Assembly (NCBI GenBank): GCA_900551365.1
Contig: URVZ01000048.1
Location: 1-13,153, forward strand
Source of the DNA: an uncultured Collinsella sp.
GTDB lineage: Bacteria; Actinomycetota; Coriobacteriia; Coriobacteriales; Coriobacteriaceae
Length of the DNA: 13,153 nucleotides
Direction of reading: 5' to 3'
The position numbers and the translations under genes are program-made. Below the pieces are notes generated by a model. The model was given only the letters and a program-made list of their open reading frames with translations, was not told where the DNA came from and did not search any database. This document shows, in pieces, positions 12,166 to 13,153 of the stretch (the stretch's first letter is position 1; each line of letters begins with the position of its first letter).

Positions 12166-13153
12166 ATGGCGGGAAAGCCCCAGACTTTGGCGACGACCTC
12201 GGCCTTCGAGGTTCTCGGGCCCATTATGGTCGGCCCCTCCTCCTCCCACACGGCGGGCGCCCTGAGGTGCGCCCAGGTGGCGTCCTCGCTCGTCGAGGGG
12301 CGTCTGGCCCGCGTGACCTTCACGCTGTGGAACAGCTTCGCGCACACCTACCGCGGCCACGGCACCGACCGCGCGCTCGTGGCCGGCGCGCTCGGGCTGG
12401 CCACCGACGACGAGCGCATCCGCAATGCCTTCGAGCTTGCCCGCGAGGAGGGCCTCGAGTACTCCTTCGTGGTTGCCGGCGACGATGCCACCATGCACCC
12501 GAACACCGTCGACATCCACATGGAGAGCGACTCGGGCGCCGTGGCAACCGTGCGCGGCGAGAGCCTGGGCGGCGGAAAGGTGCGCATCAGCCGCATCAAT
12601 GGCGTCGGCGTGAGCGTGACCGGGCGCTTCTCGACGCTGTTCGTCTCGCACCGCGACGTGCCGGGCGTGCTCGCCGCGCTCACGAACCTGCTCGCCTACG
12701 CGCACGTGAACATCGCCTTCTGCCGCACGTACCGCACCGAGAGGGGCGGCCAGGCCTACTCCGTCTTCGAGACGGACGGGGAGCCCGCCGAGGACGTGCT
12801 CGCGATGGCGCGCGGCCTGGAGAACGTGGACTTTGCCACGTTCATCTCGCTTTCGGGCGCAGGCGCGGTCGTGGGGCCCGGCGTGAGCGCCGAGGAGCTC
12901 TTCGACGACGGCGAGCAGCTGCTCGACGCCTGCGCCGAGCTGGGGCTTTCCGTCGGCGGCGTCATGCGCGCCCGCGAGCAGATGCTCATAGGAGCCGAGC
13001 GCGCCGAGGCCGAGGCCATCAGCGCCATCCTCTACCCCAACGACGCCGGCGAGCACGGCCGTCTGCTGCGCCTGAAGCAGGAGTATCTGTTTGTATCGGC
13101 CGGCATCTACAGCCTGCTCGACACCTTTGAGAAGGAGCACGGCGAGAACTGGG
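12166..13153 (+). CDS. L-serine dehydratase (iron-sulfur type), beta-ACT-alpha chain, partial at 3' end
   Basis: This enzyme deaminates L-serine to pyruvate and ammonia with an iron-sulfur cluster. The frame is open from ATG 12166 to the window end (329 codons). VGPSSSHTAG at 22-31 is the beta-domain hallmark, with YRGHGTDRALVAGALG and ESLGGGKVRI following. An ACT regulatory domain spans about 152-225 (LFVSHRDVPGVLAALTN onward). From about 240 the chain continues with ELFDDGEQLLDACAELGLSVGGVMRAREQ, which resembles the start of an alpha subunit rather than the end of a roughly 220-residue beta subunit. A fused chain is therefore likely, but the catalytic cysteines lie beyond the window. It starts three bases after the kinase-like gene; no strong ribosome site of its own is seen (TTGAGGGATAGGCG). 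Confidence 0.9.
   Translation, partial: MAGKPQTLATTSAFEVLGPIMVGPSSSHTAGALRCAQVASSLVEGRLARVTFTLWNSFAHTYRGHGTDRALVAGALGLATDDERIRNAFELAREEGLEYSFVVAGDDATMHPNTVDIHMESDSGAVATVRGESLGGGKVRISRINGVGVSVTGRFSTLFVSHRDVPGVLAALTNLLAYAHVNIAFCRTYRTERGGQAYSVFETDGEPAEDVLAMARGLENVDFATFISLSGAGAVVGPGVSAEELFDDGEQLLDACAELGLSVGGVMRAREQMLIGAERAEAEAISAILYPNDAGEHGRLLRLKQEYLFVSAGIYSLLDTFEKEHGENW

Noticed and set aside
12267..13130. Plus-strand open frame of 287 codons inside the serine dehydratase gene
   Set aside because: The translation is extremely Arg-rich and lies out of frame with the SSSHT-containing frame, which runs uninterrupted to the window end.
11875..13140. Minus-strand open frame of 421 codons opposite the kinase-like and serine dehydratase genes
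   Set aside because: It spans two well-supported plus-strand genes and their junction, and its translation is low complexity (Ala, Gly, Val, Arg, His).

Overview
The window looks like chromosomal DNA of a high-GC Gram-positive gut actinobacterium of the Coriobacteriia, most likely Collinsella or a close relative. This is an inference from overall base composition, actinobacterial-style FtsEX and RNase R, the protein flavour, strong AAGGAGG-type ribosome binding sites and many palindromic intergenic repeats. I ran no database search.

Left part (1-4910): a terminator of an upstream gene, two palindromic intergenic elements (31-96 and 169-371), then ftsE-ftsX, which overlap by 14 bases and are closed by a terminator, then rnr (RNase R) with its own terminator. 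FtsE carries an unusual disordered N-terminal extension of about 170 residues. FtsEX is an ABC-type membrane complex that controls cell-wall hydrolases at division.

Middle part (4911-7430): single genes with their own ribosome sites. A small orphan serine recombinase is preceded by a cluster of ACCT/AGGT half-sites. A VanZ-like membrane protein starts at TTG. A small Spx/ArsC-like thioredoxin-fold protein follows. Then come three palindromes in exact 62-bp tandem register, and a convergent minus-strand gene of unknown function whose stop codon lies in a second tandem repeat.

tRNA block (7430-7913): a promoter, tRNA-Gln(CUG), tRNA-Glu(CUC) and a strong terminator.

Right part (7914-13153): a complete amino-acid ABC uptake operon (ATPase, PEB1a-like Asp/Glu-type lipoprotein, two permeases). 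GC-rich intercistronic hairpins and a duplicated 15-bp motif flank the binding-protein gene, and a terminator ends the operon. A cytidylate-kinase-like protein with an eroded phosphate loop follows. Three bases later comes an iron-sulfur L-serine dehydratase whose beta domain runs through an ACT domain into what looks like the alpha domain before the window ends. Codon use is much more C-ending from 8147 onward than in the left part.

Functionally the left side is housekeeping (division, RNA decay, tRNA), the middle is small accessory genes, and the right side is amino-acid uptake and catabolism. I do not see a clear new defence system or prophage. The most interesting non-standard signals are the compensating palindrome array at 6805-6976, the 200-bp palindrome at 169-371, the half-site cluster before the recombinase, and the FtsE extension.
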